64,000 bases of DNA from Takakia lepidozioides (lineage: Eukaryota; Streptophyta; Takakiopsida; Takakiales; Takakiaceae): assembly GCA_030704615.1 (NCBI GenBank), contig CM060732.1:16616001-16680000 (forward strand), read 5' to 3'. Of this stretch, positions 46,401 through 59,341 are shown one piece after another. Numbering within the stretch: position 1 is the stretch's first letter; every line of letters begins with the position of its first letter. The position numbers and the translations under genes are program-made. Under the pieces are notes generated by a model. That model ran no database searches. It was not told the origin of the DNA and was given only the letters and a program-made list of their open reading frames with translations.

Positions 46401-46694
46401 ATGCTTGCAGCAGCAGCGAAGGCAGCTCTGGTGACACCCATGCAAATGCGGGCCTTGGCTAACTCCGCAGCGGCTTTGGAAGAGCCCCTTGATTCAGGCA
46501 AGAAGAGGCTGTCTAGGCAGGAGCGGGCAGCTCTCGTGGAATCATTTGTTCTTAAGTATGTCCCTCCCTTAACCAATCAGTCTTACAATCTCATGGCTCT
46601 TGGTTGGTGAGACTCCTCAAATATAGGTGAAAAACCAATGAATCTGTTTGGTACATGAATGGTAGACAGAGCTCGAGGCAGTTACTCGGTAGGA

Positions 46695-46763
<69 letters not shown>

Positions 46764-49700
46764 CCCTTCCCACAAGTTGAGTATCAACTTGCTGTGTGTG
46801 AGCTGCCCAGCAATCAGACCCCCAACAGGGCCAGGGCTTTAGGCTGACCCTCAAGATTTTGAAAGTTGCAACAGATATCACAGGGAGAAAGAGAGGGGCT
46901 GAAGCAAGACACTTTGGTGGAGATGGTGAAACGCATATGAAGTAATATAATGATGTTTGGGAATTTTTCTCTTTCAGGCACATGGATTCAAACCAGGGAG
47001 AGTTTCCTAGTGTCACTGTTGTGCTGAAGGGAACAGGCGGTGGGAGGAATGCTGTGAAGGATATACTGACTGAGCTGGAGAAACGCTACAAGAGCAGTAG
47101 TTCAGTGTTAAATGCTTCGGGGTCTCTAACTGGTAGCACAAATTCAAGTGGTATGATAGATGATCAAAGCCTATCGGCCGATTTTGATTTGAGAAAAGAT
47201 GCAGAAGAGACATCTGGTCTTGATCAGCAAATTGTGGTTTGTGGATCCTTACTGGCTAACTTAGAGGGAGACACTAAGGCTGGTGTGTCATCAGTTGTCA
47301 TAGCTGCAGAGGGTGCTGGATCAGTACTCGTGGAAGCAAAAGCAGAAGAAGTTTCTGAAGAAAATGTAGTTGAAACCACAGCAGGATTAAGAAGAGATCT
47401 GGAGGAGGGTGGTTTAAGGCTGACAAATGGACAAATGACTGGGTCAACCAAGGGAGAGATAGAGACTCATAGTGGGTTGTGGGCGCGGCTTCGTGGCATT
47501 GGGACCTCTCAATCTCAGAAACAAGGTTTTACCAAGCAGCCTTGCCAACAATCATTGCCTTCTCGGACTCAACCATCTTCTAGAACAAAGAGCAATGGTG
47601 GGTGGGTGAGCATGCGATCGGCAGATGAAGGGTCCATGGACAGTGTTAATGAGGGTGAGGATGGCCCCGAGTTTGCAGCCCTGGATTACCCAGAGCCTTC
47701 AGAAAGTGATCACCAGAACATCTCCAGGCTTGGAGGTGCGAGCGAGAAGGGATTTGGAAATGGGTCCAAGTTCTGGAAGGACACAGCAGTGGAGAGGCAT
47801 GGTCTTTTTGTTCGTTATTTGTCACCACAGGCCTCAGCAGATGATATGAAGGAAGCCTTTGAAGACTGCGGGGAGATAGTGAGGGCCCAGGCAATCAAGT
47901 CTCGGACCAACTCCAAGTTTACATATGGCTTTGTTGACTTCAAGGTTTGTTTCTTGGGGTTTAACCAATGAAGTTTCCTTGTACTCCTTGTGTTGTGAGA
48001 AATGCCTTCCTCTGCTGAGGTCTATGATCTTCTGTACGTTGTGGCAGAAACCATGGATTTAGTTGACTATGGGTTTTGAGGATGAGCTTCCAATTGTCAA
48101 AGTTGTGCCTAAACTGCTTCTTGTTTGAGTTCTCTTTGCTTCAATCTTTCTCAAGCTTCAGCTTTTGCCTTCATTTTCGGTGACTGGCTTTGGCTGCCGG
48201 AGTCTTAGTAAGGCTTGACTTCCCGTACCTCCTCCTCTTCTCCCCTTCCCCTCCCACTGATTCTCACAAAAGTTGACAGTTTATCACAGAAGTGGAGGTT
48301 GCAAAGGTAGATCTGAAATTTATCTCTTCAATGTCTCTTGGGTTTTGCAGACGCCTCAAGGTTTGAGGAATGCACTAGACAAAGAGAAGGTCTACATCAA
48401 AGGAGTGCGCATACAGAAAGAGCCAAGTTCAAGTACTCGCGGGAAAGTAGACAGAGCTCTAAGCTCTGGTGCCTGGGCTTCAGATTCCCGTCCTTTCAAA
48501 ACAGGGGAGCTAATGCCTGGCAGCCCCCTCGGTGTTTCTAGAAGTGAATTGAGTAGGAACTGTGGGTATACTGTATCTGTAGGTGGGCTACCCTTGCACG
48601 TGCCCCTCATTCAAGTGGAGAATGCATTGTCCAAGTACGGAGAAATTGTTCGGTCTGAAATGACACATGACAAGTACGGAGCTTGCTGTGCACACTTGGA
48701 CTTCAAGGTAACCAATCTGAGCCACGCAATTGACTGTGTGAGGGCTTAACCAAACAGAGTGTACTCATAAGACATTTGGCGGAGCCTTGTGTCCATAGAC
48801 CCTGCGCCCAGTTTGGGTGGAACAAAAGGGAACAGATACTACCTTTGGAAGGGCCTCACTCAAGTACTGTGACTCACCTTGAGATCCTCTAGAAAGCCCT
48901 CACACAAGGATCAACTTGCTGTGTGTGAGCTGCCCAGCAATCGGACCTCAACAGGGCCAGGGCTTTAGGTTCAGCCTCAAGATTGTGAAAGTTGGTGAAC
49001 AGAGGTGCAGGGACAATGTTCTTGATGGTCCTGAAGAGGGTCACTCTCTGGTGAGAATATCCCAGACAATGCAACAGAAAATGGGTGTTGCCTTCAGGCT
49101 GCCTGCACATCGGACAATTATAATCTCCTCTTCCTCTCTTAACCAGAGATTGTACTCATAAGACGTTGTTTGCCGTAGCCTTGTGGCCATTGACCCCGCG
49201 CCCAGTTTGAGCGGGAACAAAAGGGACAGAACCTACCTCTGTCAGGGGCTGACGTTGGTAGTAAGACTTACCTCCATATAAAGAATTAATCCGGGTTTTC
49301 CAGATATCCTCTAGAAATCCCTTCACACAAGCATCAATCTGCTGTGTGTGATTTGCCCAAAAACTAGGCCTCAGGAGGGCCTGGGCTTTTGGCTCAGCCT
49401 CGAGACTTTCAAAGTTGGTAAACAGGGGTACAGGCACAATTCCCTTAATAGATTTGAAGAGAGCGTCTCTTTGGTGAGAGAACCCCGGACAGTGTATCAG
49501 AAAATGAATACTGTCTTCAGATTGCCCACACAACGGGCAATTGCACTCTCCCTTTCCTCTCTGCTTCTGTTTGCTGTTCAAAGGTAGGCTTCCTGCCCTG
49601 AGTTTAAATTTCAGTCTAGTGCCGAGAGTGGGTAGACCCTTGAGGTCATCCAAGATGTCCTCCCCCATGTCACAGACTGGAAACAAGTTCAGGGAAGTTT

Positions 49701-52700
49701 TCTGCCTAACTTCATTTTCATCAGACAATCTCATGGCAACAGACATGGCTGAGGACACTACAGCCTCTAAGTCAGATTTATCCAGCAGGGTCAAGACTTG
49801 CGGATCCAGGACCAGGTCCTTGAGGATCTCTTCTACTCTCTTCTGCCAGGACTTAGCCTGTTTGACAGGGCGGTCCTGTTTCCAAGATATAGAGTCGATT
49901 AATTTAGGATATCTGGTGTTGGGCATATGTTGCAGCTGACCCCACCATCTGACCTTGAATTCATCTCGTCGGGAGCTTAAGGACGGAATGCCAAACTCAC
50001 CCCGAACAGCCACATTGGCTGTTTGGAGCATGCTGACATACACTCCTTAAGCACCCCCACTTGAATGGATTCTAGAGACTTAGCCTGGTTGGAGTTATCA
50101 ACCCATATAGCAGATCCGTACTCCAAGGCAGGTCTAATAATGCGACAAAGCATGGTTTTCTTAACCTCAGAGGTGACCCCTCTGCAGTGGAAAAATTTAG
50201 TGAGCCCCAGAGCTTTGCCCTTGCCAGTTTGAACAACTTTCCGGATATGTGCATCCCAATTACAATTGGAGGAGAACTCAACGCCCAGGTAAGTGTAGGA
50301 AGGGAGGACCGGGATCTCTTGGCTACCCCACTGCCACTTAAGATCACTTCCTCCCTCTCCTCTGTCATTGAATGCTACCACTGCACATTTGCTGACATTA
50401 GCCTCTAGCCCCCAAAGATCAAAGTATCTCTTCGCGCAATCAATCAATTTGTGGAGATTGGTTGGAGTCTCCCCTATGCCTCCGAAGTCATCCGCAAACA
50501 TAAGGGCTGGTATGGTGGTATCACCCACCCTTAACCCAAATCCCTCACTTTCCACATCCTCGAGGAGTTGATTGATGAAAACATTGAAGAGTAGAGGGGA
50601 GAGAGTACATCCTTGAGCTACACCTTGATCTATGTCAAAGAAGTTGGACTTCTGTCCGTTAACAGTGACACAGCTTTTGGTGTGAGCATACAAGTTGTGG
50701 ACAACTCTCCACATCTTTCCCTTGATCCCACAAGACCAGAGGCGGAACCATAGGCCATCTCTCCACACTGTGTCATAAGCCTTTTTGACATCCAGGAAAA
50801 GACATAAGTGGGTTTCCCTTCTTTTTTCCTTCCCTGGATAATCTGGCTTAGAGTGAAGATATGATCCACACAGCCCCTGTTTCGCCGAAAGCCAGCTTGG
50901 CCTTCGTGGAAACAACCTCTAGACTCCAGATCAACCTCGAGACGAGTACTTATAACTCTGCAGAATGTCTTGCCAACAGCATTGAGGAGCATGATGCCAC
51001 GGTAGTTCCCCGGTTCTTCTCTGTCATCCTTCTTGTATAGATTGACAATGACCCCCTGTCGCCAGCGAAAGGGGATCATTTCAGTCTTCCAGATAAGGTT
51101 AAAGAGGAGAACTAGGGCCTCTATCATGGGATCGCCACCGTGCTTGATAAGCTCGTTGACAATACCATCAGGTCCACCAGTTTATATCCATTTAAATGTT
51201 CAATTGCTTCCACAATCTCAGAAGAACTAATGGGAGCATTATAAGCCATTGAAATATACTCCAGTTCATCAGGGCTGTTTTGAATCATAGGAACAGTTTT
51301 TCCAACTGTGTCCCTCCATTCAGCAGAAGACCCCTCACTGTTAGACCTAGAAGTTCTGCCAAGGATACTGTAGTGAGTTTCAAAGGTTTTGACAATGTCA
51401 ACCGATGAAGTCACCACTGCACCTTTAGTAGTCTTCAGTGCTTGTACTTGCTGACCGTTTTTCGGTTTGTACAAACGTTGAAGGGCCAACCAGAATTTCT
51501 TGTCATTACCACCATGGTGGTTTGAGTTTATTTCACTGTATAACTTGTCCCAGTATAATTTCTTCTGAGACCTAACAAGCTGATTGATATCTTTACGGAG
51601 CTGGTAGTACCTCGCCCACAATTCTCTGTTGGTTTCCAAATTGCAGCACTCTTTATAGAGGGCTCGTCTCTCAGCTATCTTGAGTTTAATCTCATTAGTC
51701 CACCAATTAACTGCTCTACCGCAGACAATTAGTTTCCTCCCAATGATCTTGTCAGCCACGGAGGAAACGAAACTCTCCCAAGAGTCCACTGCTCTTTCGA
51801 CTTCATTTCTTGCGTTAACAGAGCGTGACTGAAGTTCTTGGAGTGATTGGACAAAATGAGGGAGAGCCTCTTGCAAGGCCTGGATGTACTCAGCCTTGAC
51901 CTCCTCATTGTGGAATTTTTCTATGCGCCACTTCCGAATCGAACGTTTCACAGATCTCTTGGTGGTGGGAAAACACCTTTTGATCTCAGTCCGAACCAGG
52001 AAGTGGTCAGAGGTACCAATATCAGTTCTGTCGATCAACACATTGGCACACTGGGGGAACAAAATTTTGTCCATTATGATATAGTCCACAATGGAACGTT
52101 CCCCAGTTTGGGGTTTCTCACGAGTCCACTGTACTTGGTCACCTCTTGTCCTGTTATTCAAGGTCAAAAGCTGAAGCTCTTCTAGACAGTTAATTAACCG
52201 TCTGCCAATTAGAACCGTCTGCCACTACCCAGAGAGAGAGAGAGAGAGAGAGAGAATGTGTACTCATAAGACGTTGTTTGCCATAGCCTTGTTGCCATTG
52301 ACCCCGCGCCCAGTTTGAGCGGAACACAAAGGGACAGAACCTACCTTTGTCAGGGGCTGACGCTGGTAGTAAGACTTACCTTGGAATAAACAATTGATCC
52401 GGGTTTTCCGGATACCCTCTAGAAATCCCTTTACAGAAGCATCAACCTGCTGTGTGTGGTTTGCCCAATAACTAGGCCCCAAAAGGGCCTGGGTTTTTGG
52501 CTCAGCTCGGGACTTTCAAAGTTGGTAAACAGAGGTACAGGCACAATTCCCTTGATAGATTTGAAGAGAGCGTCTCTCTGGTGAGAGAACCCCGGACAAT
52601 GAATCAGAAAATGAATACTGTCTTCAGGTTGCCCACGCACCGGGCAATTGCACTCTCCCTTTCCTCTCTGCTTCTGTTTGCTGTTCTAAGGTAGGCTTCC

Positions 52701-52728
52701 CGCCCTGAGTTTAAATTTCAGTCTAGTG

Positions 52729-52777
<49 letters not shown>

Positions 52778-54244
52778 ATGCGGTCCTTCTTGCTTCTCAC
52801 CTCTGCTTTCTCATACCCTTGCCCTATTGTTTCAGACGGAAGAAGCAAGAGAAAGCGCAGTAGCAGCAAATTCGGTACAACTCAGTGGGATACGATACCA
52901 GATTGTAAGCATGGACCTTCTAATGACCCCAGTCGTTAGATTAACCAATGTAGGCGGGGAGACCAATGAAGGTCAGATTGCAGCCACATGTAAGCTCTTT
53001 GGTCGGGTTGAGAAAGTGGTGCCGCGGACAGAAAACATGGTGGATGTTTATTTCCTAACAAGCGAGATGAAGAACATGTCCAGAATTCTCCACAGGTGAG
53101 AAATAACGTGAATGCCCTATACTCAAGTTTAGGTCTGTACATGGTTCTCTGTTCATGTTGCAATGGGAGTGGGGGAAATGTAACTAAAGAGTTAGAAGAC
53201 TCTGGCAGCCTGAGGGTAATAGACTCAATTAAAGAACCAGCTTGCCTATATGGGCACTGCTCAGTCAGGAGACCGGTACCAAGTTTAACCACATTTTATG
53301 GTTGTGCTTGGTAAGTCTCAGCTCCTTCGATCCAATGTGATGTAAGCACATGTGCTCTAGGGTTTGGGACCTTGAGGTGGGGGAAAAGAGAAGCAAGTAA
53401 CAAATTTCAAGGCTATTTTATGACAGACCTGTCTATTTTTGTAGGCTGAATGAAGTGACTATGGAGGAGAGACGGTGGCAGGCACAACTGGCCCCGCGAG
53501 TTTCACCTGGTTTTCTGCGAGAGTTGTCGAGGACCTTGGATGGCCCAGAGTGGCTGCATCTGCAGAGTGAAAGAGTCATTAACAAGATGGAAAACGCTAT
53601 TAAACACCTCACAGTTGATGTGGAGGATTTACGAGAGCTAGTGAAAGCTGAACACTTGATTTCATTGAATGATATACGTAGGCCCGCTAGCAGCTCCCTG
53701 CTGTGTCGCAATTCAAAGAGATGGGCTTCTGTGCTTCACGTTGATGTCAGCTCAGAAGATGGCAGTGGGATTTACCCACTCAGGTGAGATTGAGCAAGCA
53801 CTGTCTTGAAGCATACCTTCAAAGTCCGGCAGCAAACACTGATGCAATCTGATGTTGCTTTCATTCTACAAGGGGTGACTTTGCATGAATATGTAAGTAG
53901 CCTTATCAAGGATGACTTTGCTCAGATGGTCCCTGTCTTTCTTTTACGGTAGATAGAACAGGGGTAGTGTCAGGTGAAAGTGCATTGGACAAAGAGTTCA
54001 AGCTGTGGATTATCTGGGGAGATTATCAGCAGGGTTTGTACTTTGAACGATCTGGCTGTTTATCATCATAAAGGAAGAGGCTGGCACCTTGTGATGTATT
54101 TGGTTAATAGGGTCCCTGATGGTGTTCTTATCCGTTACAAAGTGTTCATTTTCTTTTTCTCCCTTTCTAATTAAATCTTGACTTGGCAGGCACTTAAAGC
54201 TGAGGGTCATTTCCATTGATGGCAGTTTCAGTTCTGCCATTTAA
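46401..54244 (+). CDS. RNA-binding protein with two split RRMs and a third RRM-like fold (710 aa, six exons)
   Basis: Exons 46401-46555, 46978-47944, 48351-48707, 52836-53095, 53445-53783 and 54190-54244 join in frame across GT-AG introns to give 711 codons including the stop, with no lesion. RRM1 (about 326-397) has RNP2 LFVRYL and RNP1 KFTYGFVDF. RRM2 (about 447-515) has VSVGGL and CCAHLDF. An RRM-like stretch (VVRLTNVGG...VDVYFLTSEM) spans about 525-585. The first 320 residues are acidic and Ser/Gly-rich. The C-terminal region (PEWLHLQSERVINKMENAIK) is helical. Introns 2 and 4 fall at the same place, phase 0, right after RNP1 of each RRM. The ATG at 46401 is preceded by an in-frame TGA at 46371, but an upstream exon is possible. 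Probably a nuclear mRNA-binding factor; I cannot name the family. Confidence 0.85.
46697..46900 (-). repeat. (GA)n tract and LINE 3' tail fragment in intron 1 of the RRM gene
   Basis: A (GA)n run at about 46697-46760 is followed at 46785-46865 by sequence matching the LINE tail at 48908-48985 (atcaacttgctgtgtgtgag). The LINE part is on the minus strand, and the (GA)n is on its 3' side. Confidence 0.75.
48753..49145 (-). mobile_element. LINE 3' tail fragment, older copy
   Basis: It matches the 3' end of the neighbouring LINE, from the Cys-rich motif to the terminal gtgtactcataagac, but with more differences. It is 5'-truncated at about 49145, where the younger LINE begins. It lies in intron 3 (48708-52835) of the RRM gene. 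Confidence 0.8.
49146..52227 (-). mobile_element. LINE (non-LTR) element, 5'-truncated, frameshifted
   Basis: Reading right to left: the end of an APE-type endonuclease (SIVDYIIMD, TSDHFLV), a linker, then reverse transcriptase with IVNLYKKDDREEPGNYRGI, HEGQAGFRRNRGCVDHIF, LDVKKAYDTVW, QGVAQGCTLSPLLFN and the catalytic LMFADDFGG. Next is the YLGVEF/thumb region and a C-terminal zinc knuckle (CNCPLCGQSEDSIHFLIHC). Frameshifts near 51130, 50800 and 50040 disable it. The 5' end stops at a (GA)n tract (52229-52254); the 3' end has no poly(A). It lies antisense in the RRM gene intron, so it need not stop splicing. Confidence 0.9.
52229..52774 (-). mobile_element. Second LINE 3' tail fragment bounded by (GA)n on both sides
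   Basis: 52256-52732 matches the last 480 bases of the LINE (same tgtactcataagacgttgtttgcc 3' end and CCCGGTGCGTGGGCAACC zinc-knuckle coding part). Its 3' side abuts (GA)n at 52229-52254 and its truncated 5' side abuts (GA)n at 52733-52774. The intron acceptor for exon 4 lies about 60 bases beyond. Confidence 0.85.
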
Positions 54245-56281
54245 ACCTTAACTCTTTACAATCCTCGGGTAGCCTGAAGCTGCATCTGATGGAATACATT
54301 GAGATCAGACATTGCCTTGGCGTGCACTCCAGTGCAGAACCCAGTTGGGTGTTTGTTCCTTGCCTGTTTATTTCCAGTGTGATAAAAATTGTTTTTTCAA
54401 GCATCCAGGGCTGTGCTTTGAGCATGATATGTAGAGTCGCTGAATGATAAATACATTCCATCTTTGGTGTCTAGCATGCTCAGCACTTGGGCTAGGGTTG
54501 GTCCTTGTGCTTAGACTTATAGCCTGCGAAATCACTCATTACACCATACCCTGTTGATAATTCCTGGGAATTGGTTACTACTGCAAAATCTAAGGCCTCG
54601 TGTAGTTTCTGGGGGCAGTCCATCCTCAGGATGGACTTTGTGTCCTTTATCCCCTAAAGGACGAGCCCGATTTTGGTGGGCCCATTTCAAAACGGAACAT
54701 GCCCTCATGTTTGAGGATACATTTGACAAACATCCAGGTGGATGAACTGTATGAAGGTAATCCTACCTACTTCAGGAACCTATTGTAAAAATTTCAGTTG
54801 ATTTCACCGTGTCATTACGAAGAGATAAGATAAAGATAAAGATTCTTTAATGTCCAGTGAATTTACAGAGCCTACTGCTCAACACACATTACGAAGAGAG
54901 AGAGAAGACTCCGGCCGTAACTAAGAGCCACTTTGCCTTACGGCTATGTCATTACGAAGATTATAACAAAAATGCAAGCTGTAAATGTTTACTGTGCTCT
55001 AGTTTAGGAGTGAAAAAATGGTTTGACCAAGCAATTGGCCTAGCAAAATGAATCTTCATTGATACGGCATACCCAGATACTAATTGTCTAGCATGTATAG
55101 CACCTTGGGCCAAAATTCCAGAACCAAATTCCAAAACCACATGAGGGTTGCTTTGTATGGGAAAATAGGTGTATAAAAAAAACCATCCATTACAATTGAC
55201 CCCAAATCTGCCTCAAATGTGTCCAAATTTTTATCACAATGTGAATTCCTCTTGTCATATTGTTCCTTGCGTGGAAACTCACTACCATAAAAAATTTGGA
55301 AGCATTCTAACCTATCTACATGCATAGATGAATTTTCTAACCTATCTACATGCAAAATGAATTTTCATGGTACAGGCCACCCATATCCTGCCACGTCGGT
55401 AGGTCAAAGCTGCTGGAGGGCCCTGAATTGGGTACCCCTGTACACTAACAAAACTACTGACTGCAGTGCTTTTATTATTTTAGGGTGCCATAAAGACAGG
55501 GAGGTGCATGACGTCACGGCGCACAACTTTTTTTTTCATCTGAGGTCATCCAACTGATGGCAAATCGATTTCTGATTTCTGACGCGACCCGAAATGGGTC
55601 GCGTCATCCATTAGGGGTTAAAACTACTTGCATCAGCGTGCCTATGTCTTTGATCTAATGCGTATTTATTTCACATGCTCTAGCCCCAATCTATTGATCT
55701 AATGCATCTTTGCTTCACACACGCCAACCCTGAGTGACCCTATCCCCACGCAGGCCGCCCCTACCCTACCAGCCCCCTCCCGGCCGGAGCACCCGCACCC
55801 CCTCCCGCATGACGTCGCGACGGCCTGGCTGGCCGTGGGTCCTCTTGATCTCATATCTTTTCTTTTTTCTTATTGGTATGTTTTTTCTTGTTTTCCAATT
55901 TTTTGCCCATTCCATCTCGATTGCTGACAGTGCGGACAACACGATCGCCACTAGGTGCGAGATATATTTGTCTGTGGGTTTTAGGCATTATCCGTGTAAC
56001 GTTGTTGGTTCATTATTTCCCCGTGTTGCTCCATTTTGCGTTGCTTTTATTCGGCCGCGTTGTTTCATGGTCTAGATCCATATGCTTTCGCCAACTTTTC
56101 ACCGTACTCGTTCATAGCATGGTCGTCGAGTACTTTCTGCAGGATTTCAATGTGTGGCGTCCTTTCATCAAACCTAGAGGTATTCACTCATTGCTTATGA
56201 CATAGCTATCCACTCACATAGTTATGATAGTTCTTAGCATTATAACACAATATGTATTGGCATGAAAGAGTTGTGGGCTGA
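54245..56281. other. Spacer downstream of the RRM gene with local hairpins
   Basis: No gene recognised. Two adjacent hairpins lie near 54618-54662 (AGTCCATCC/GGATGGACT, then GTCCTTTA/TAAAGGAC). Three ATTACGAAGA motifs occur at about 54815-54960. A GACGCGACCC/GGGTCGCGTC stem with a 5-base loop is at about 55580-55604. The rest is AT-rich with short open frames. Confidence 0.5.
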
Positions 56282-56490
56282 CTCTACTCGAAGACGAAAG
56301 AAGACCACCTGGAGCACCTCAAAAAGGTGTTCCAAAAGTTGCAGGAAGGGAAGCTCTATGCCAAGCCATCAAAGTACGAATTCGGGGTCACAAAAGTGGA
56401 GTTCTTAGGGCATGTGATTACGCATGATGGGATAAAAATGGATGATAGAAAGGTGAGGGCAATCCTTGGACTGGGAACCTCCGACTTCAG
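56282..56490 (+). pseudogene. Ty3/gypsy reverse transcriptase fragment
   Basis: About 65 codons read KEDHLEHLKKVFQKLQEGKL, then YEFGVTKVEFLGHVITHDGI, the standard segment just after the RT catalytic box in chromovirus-type gypsy elements. A stop precedes it and homology ends near 56480. It differs from the RT in copy 2, so it is from another family. Confidence 0.85.
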
Positions 56491-59341
56491 TCCCGGGAGT
56501 GCGATCTTTTCTGGGACTCGTCTCCTGCTACTGAAAGTATGTGAGGAATTTCGCCAAGATTGCCTAGGGGGTGCACTCTTTATAAAATGTGCGTATCACG
56601 TGCGTTCGCCGGCTAATAAAAAACCCCCCTGTAAGGTAGGGCACCCTATTATGGATGGATACATTTTAAACCTTTGTTATTTTAACATGTAGATGAGTTA
56701 TAGAGTAAAATTTTAACCACATGTAAGAAAATAAATTATTTCTCAACTTTTTTTTTTGGATTTAAAAAAAATTATTACAAATATAATATGAATTTTTGAA
56801 GATAATCAATAGATTTTCCTACATTAGACCTACAAAAGCTATAGTTTGGTTCTAAAATATGTCTACTTTAAAATAATCCAAGCACATAGGAGTTTTTTTT
56901 TTACCATGATTAGGAGTTCCATGATTCAAGTGAAAGTCGGTAATAATACATATTTGGGTGAAAAATAGTGCACAATAATAATAGTGCGTGTTTATAGAAC
57001 AGACTGGTAGGGTTTGAGTAAAGGAGGGAAAGGTAGTGCAAGTTGGCCTTTGACCAATCCTGATTGGATGCTATCTCACTCTATTATGACCTATTCCGTA
57101 TCCTATTTTGGAGTCTTTGCAAACCTTTTGGGCGGTGTCTGTTGTTTCTGTTCTGATGAACGCAGACTACTACTTGGTCGAACTAGACGATAAACTTAGT
57201 GAACTTTTAAGAAATCGTGTTGCATCTGCACTGGGACCGACGTTTGTGCAAGTAGGTCTGGACAGATGGTATTGACAATGTGCACGAACTCTGGCTAGTT
57301 TCCTTGAATAGTGACGGGCATGGCTATGGAATGAACTTTTGTAGTTGAACGATGTGGGGAAGATCAAAATGGATCACCTCCAATATGCAACTCTTGTGAT
57401 GTTCTTGCCATGCCATTGGAGTGAATGAAGCATGCTATAGGAGCAACGCTGGAGAGCTCAGGGTGTTTGGATTGGGGCAGAGCACGCCATGGAAGACAAC
57501 AAGTGGTCCAATGGTTCGTGCAGTTGCGGGAGTTGATGTATGTACTTCTCGACGTCTTTTGCATCTCTCTCAACAGAGGCCCATAGATGGAACAAATCTC
57601 CTGTTCTGCTGGTGTTCTTCTCTAATACGCCATGCATAGACCCACTTCTCTCTTATGTTGTCTTGCTTGTGGGAGGCTCCAATATGAAAGATTTTCCATG
57701 ATGGAGTTATAGTAATAGTTGGGTTTGAACACCATGTGCACCCTTGTAGTAGAGTAATTTTGGTTAATTGATTTTCTCCAACATAGTGTGATAAGTAGGG
57801 CGGAATCTACTCCGAGTAGCCCAAAGAGGTTACGGAAATAAGAAAATGAGAAGTAAACAGGCCTGAAGTAATAGCTATGAGAGAGAGAGTTAGGTAGTTA
57901 GTTCGTTACTTACTTCTTAGAGGTTGGGGAAAGACGTGGGAGAAAGGCCTTTGTGCATCTGGTATTTTTTTCTAATACACACATAATGGGAGTCCATGTA
58001 TAACCTCCTGCTCAGAACTCCTACTTCAAAGTCAGTGTCCAAATCTTTAAGGGTGGTTCTACGCTGTTCAGCAGCACAGTCTTGTATTGAAGAACTAAGG
58101 AAAGAGAATCTGCATCTCAGGAGACAAATTGAGGAGTCAGGTGTTCAGCAGTTATAAACATGCGGGATGTCATTTTGCACAACAAACTTTCTCTCTTGTG
58201 GTGTAGCATGTCTGCCAAATATGATTTAATGGGATTTCTGGTGATTCTTGAGTCTAGTGAGCTCTAAGTTTGTGGCAAGTTGGTCCATCTTAACATTTGG
58301 TGGTGAAGTGTAGGCTGAGGTGGCTGCAGAGACAGTACATAGAGAGCCAAGACAATCTGGCAACATTGATGAAATCAGGCAATGATCCTGACTGCACCTT
58401 CTACAAGCACAGTTCAGCCTGTCTTACTCTCTTTTCAGAGTCGTCCATGTCAAGTTTTATGTTTGATTCTGCAAGTGTAGCTCGTTGGGTGGATCCATAG
58501 TGGTTAGGACTAATATTGTGGTTATACATCATTCAATTCTATCAATATCATAGAGCACATTACAATATAGGTCAATACATTATCCTATAGGTCATGACAC
58601 GATAGTCTGCCTGATAATGTGAACCTTACGGCAACTAGGAGATCACTATATAGGTGACAAACCCTACGTCGCAACAATTCAGCTTTCCACATCTTAGAAT
58701 TCCATATTTGGGAATGATGGTGTTTTATGTGGAGTTCACACAAAGAAGTCTACCTTCCATACTCACTACATATCTGAGTTTTGTGCTGGAAGTGGTTCAA
58801 GTAGTGGTGGCAAGGTGGACAAGTCTCCTCCATTTTTGAGAAGTCTTCTCCTCATAACTTGTCTACGCTGATTTTGAATACACCATCCAGGAACAGTGCC
58901 ATAGTATGGTGCATGGTACTCTGTAGGGAGAATTGGTCTTCCATCTCTAATTGCAGCGTAGCTACGGTGTGAGCCCAGCCCCGTGAGCCTGGGAGTTGAG
59001 CTCACGTTTCAGGGAAGCGTGAGCGGCACAATTCTGCTGGAGAAGCAGGTCCTATAGGCGAGGATTGCAGGAAGAGGGCCTATTACCGTGGACAAAACGA
59101 AGGGGGCCACCATGCACCATGTCTGTAATGCATGCACAAAAAGAAGAATATGAACATATGGCAGATTTGAGCTCAGAATGATTGACACACTTTATTTCAA
59201 TTCATAGATAGACGCTTACAATGAATGGCATGTGCAGTTGCCCTGGTTCCGTGAACGAAATATATGTGTTTGTCCTAAATGCAAAGTCTTCACACGATAA
59301 CATTGAAACCAACATGGGAAGTGGGTATGGCTCGTATGTGT
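56491..59341. other. Mostly featureless spacer
   Basis: AT-rich in the first 500 bases. Possible coding traces only: a terminal-exon-like stretch at about 58066-58157 (EELRKENLHLRRQIEESG, coiled coil, then TAA) after a TGTTCAG acceptor, and a 67-codon frame at 58297-58500. Neither is supported by a match or a repeat. I would not call a gene. Confidence 0.4.
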
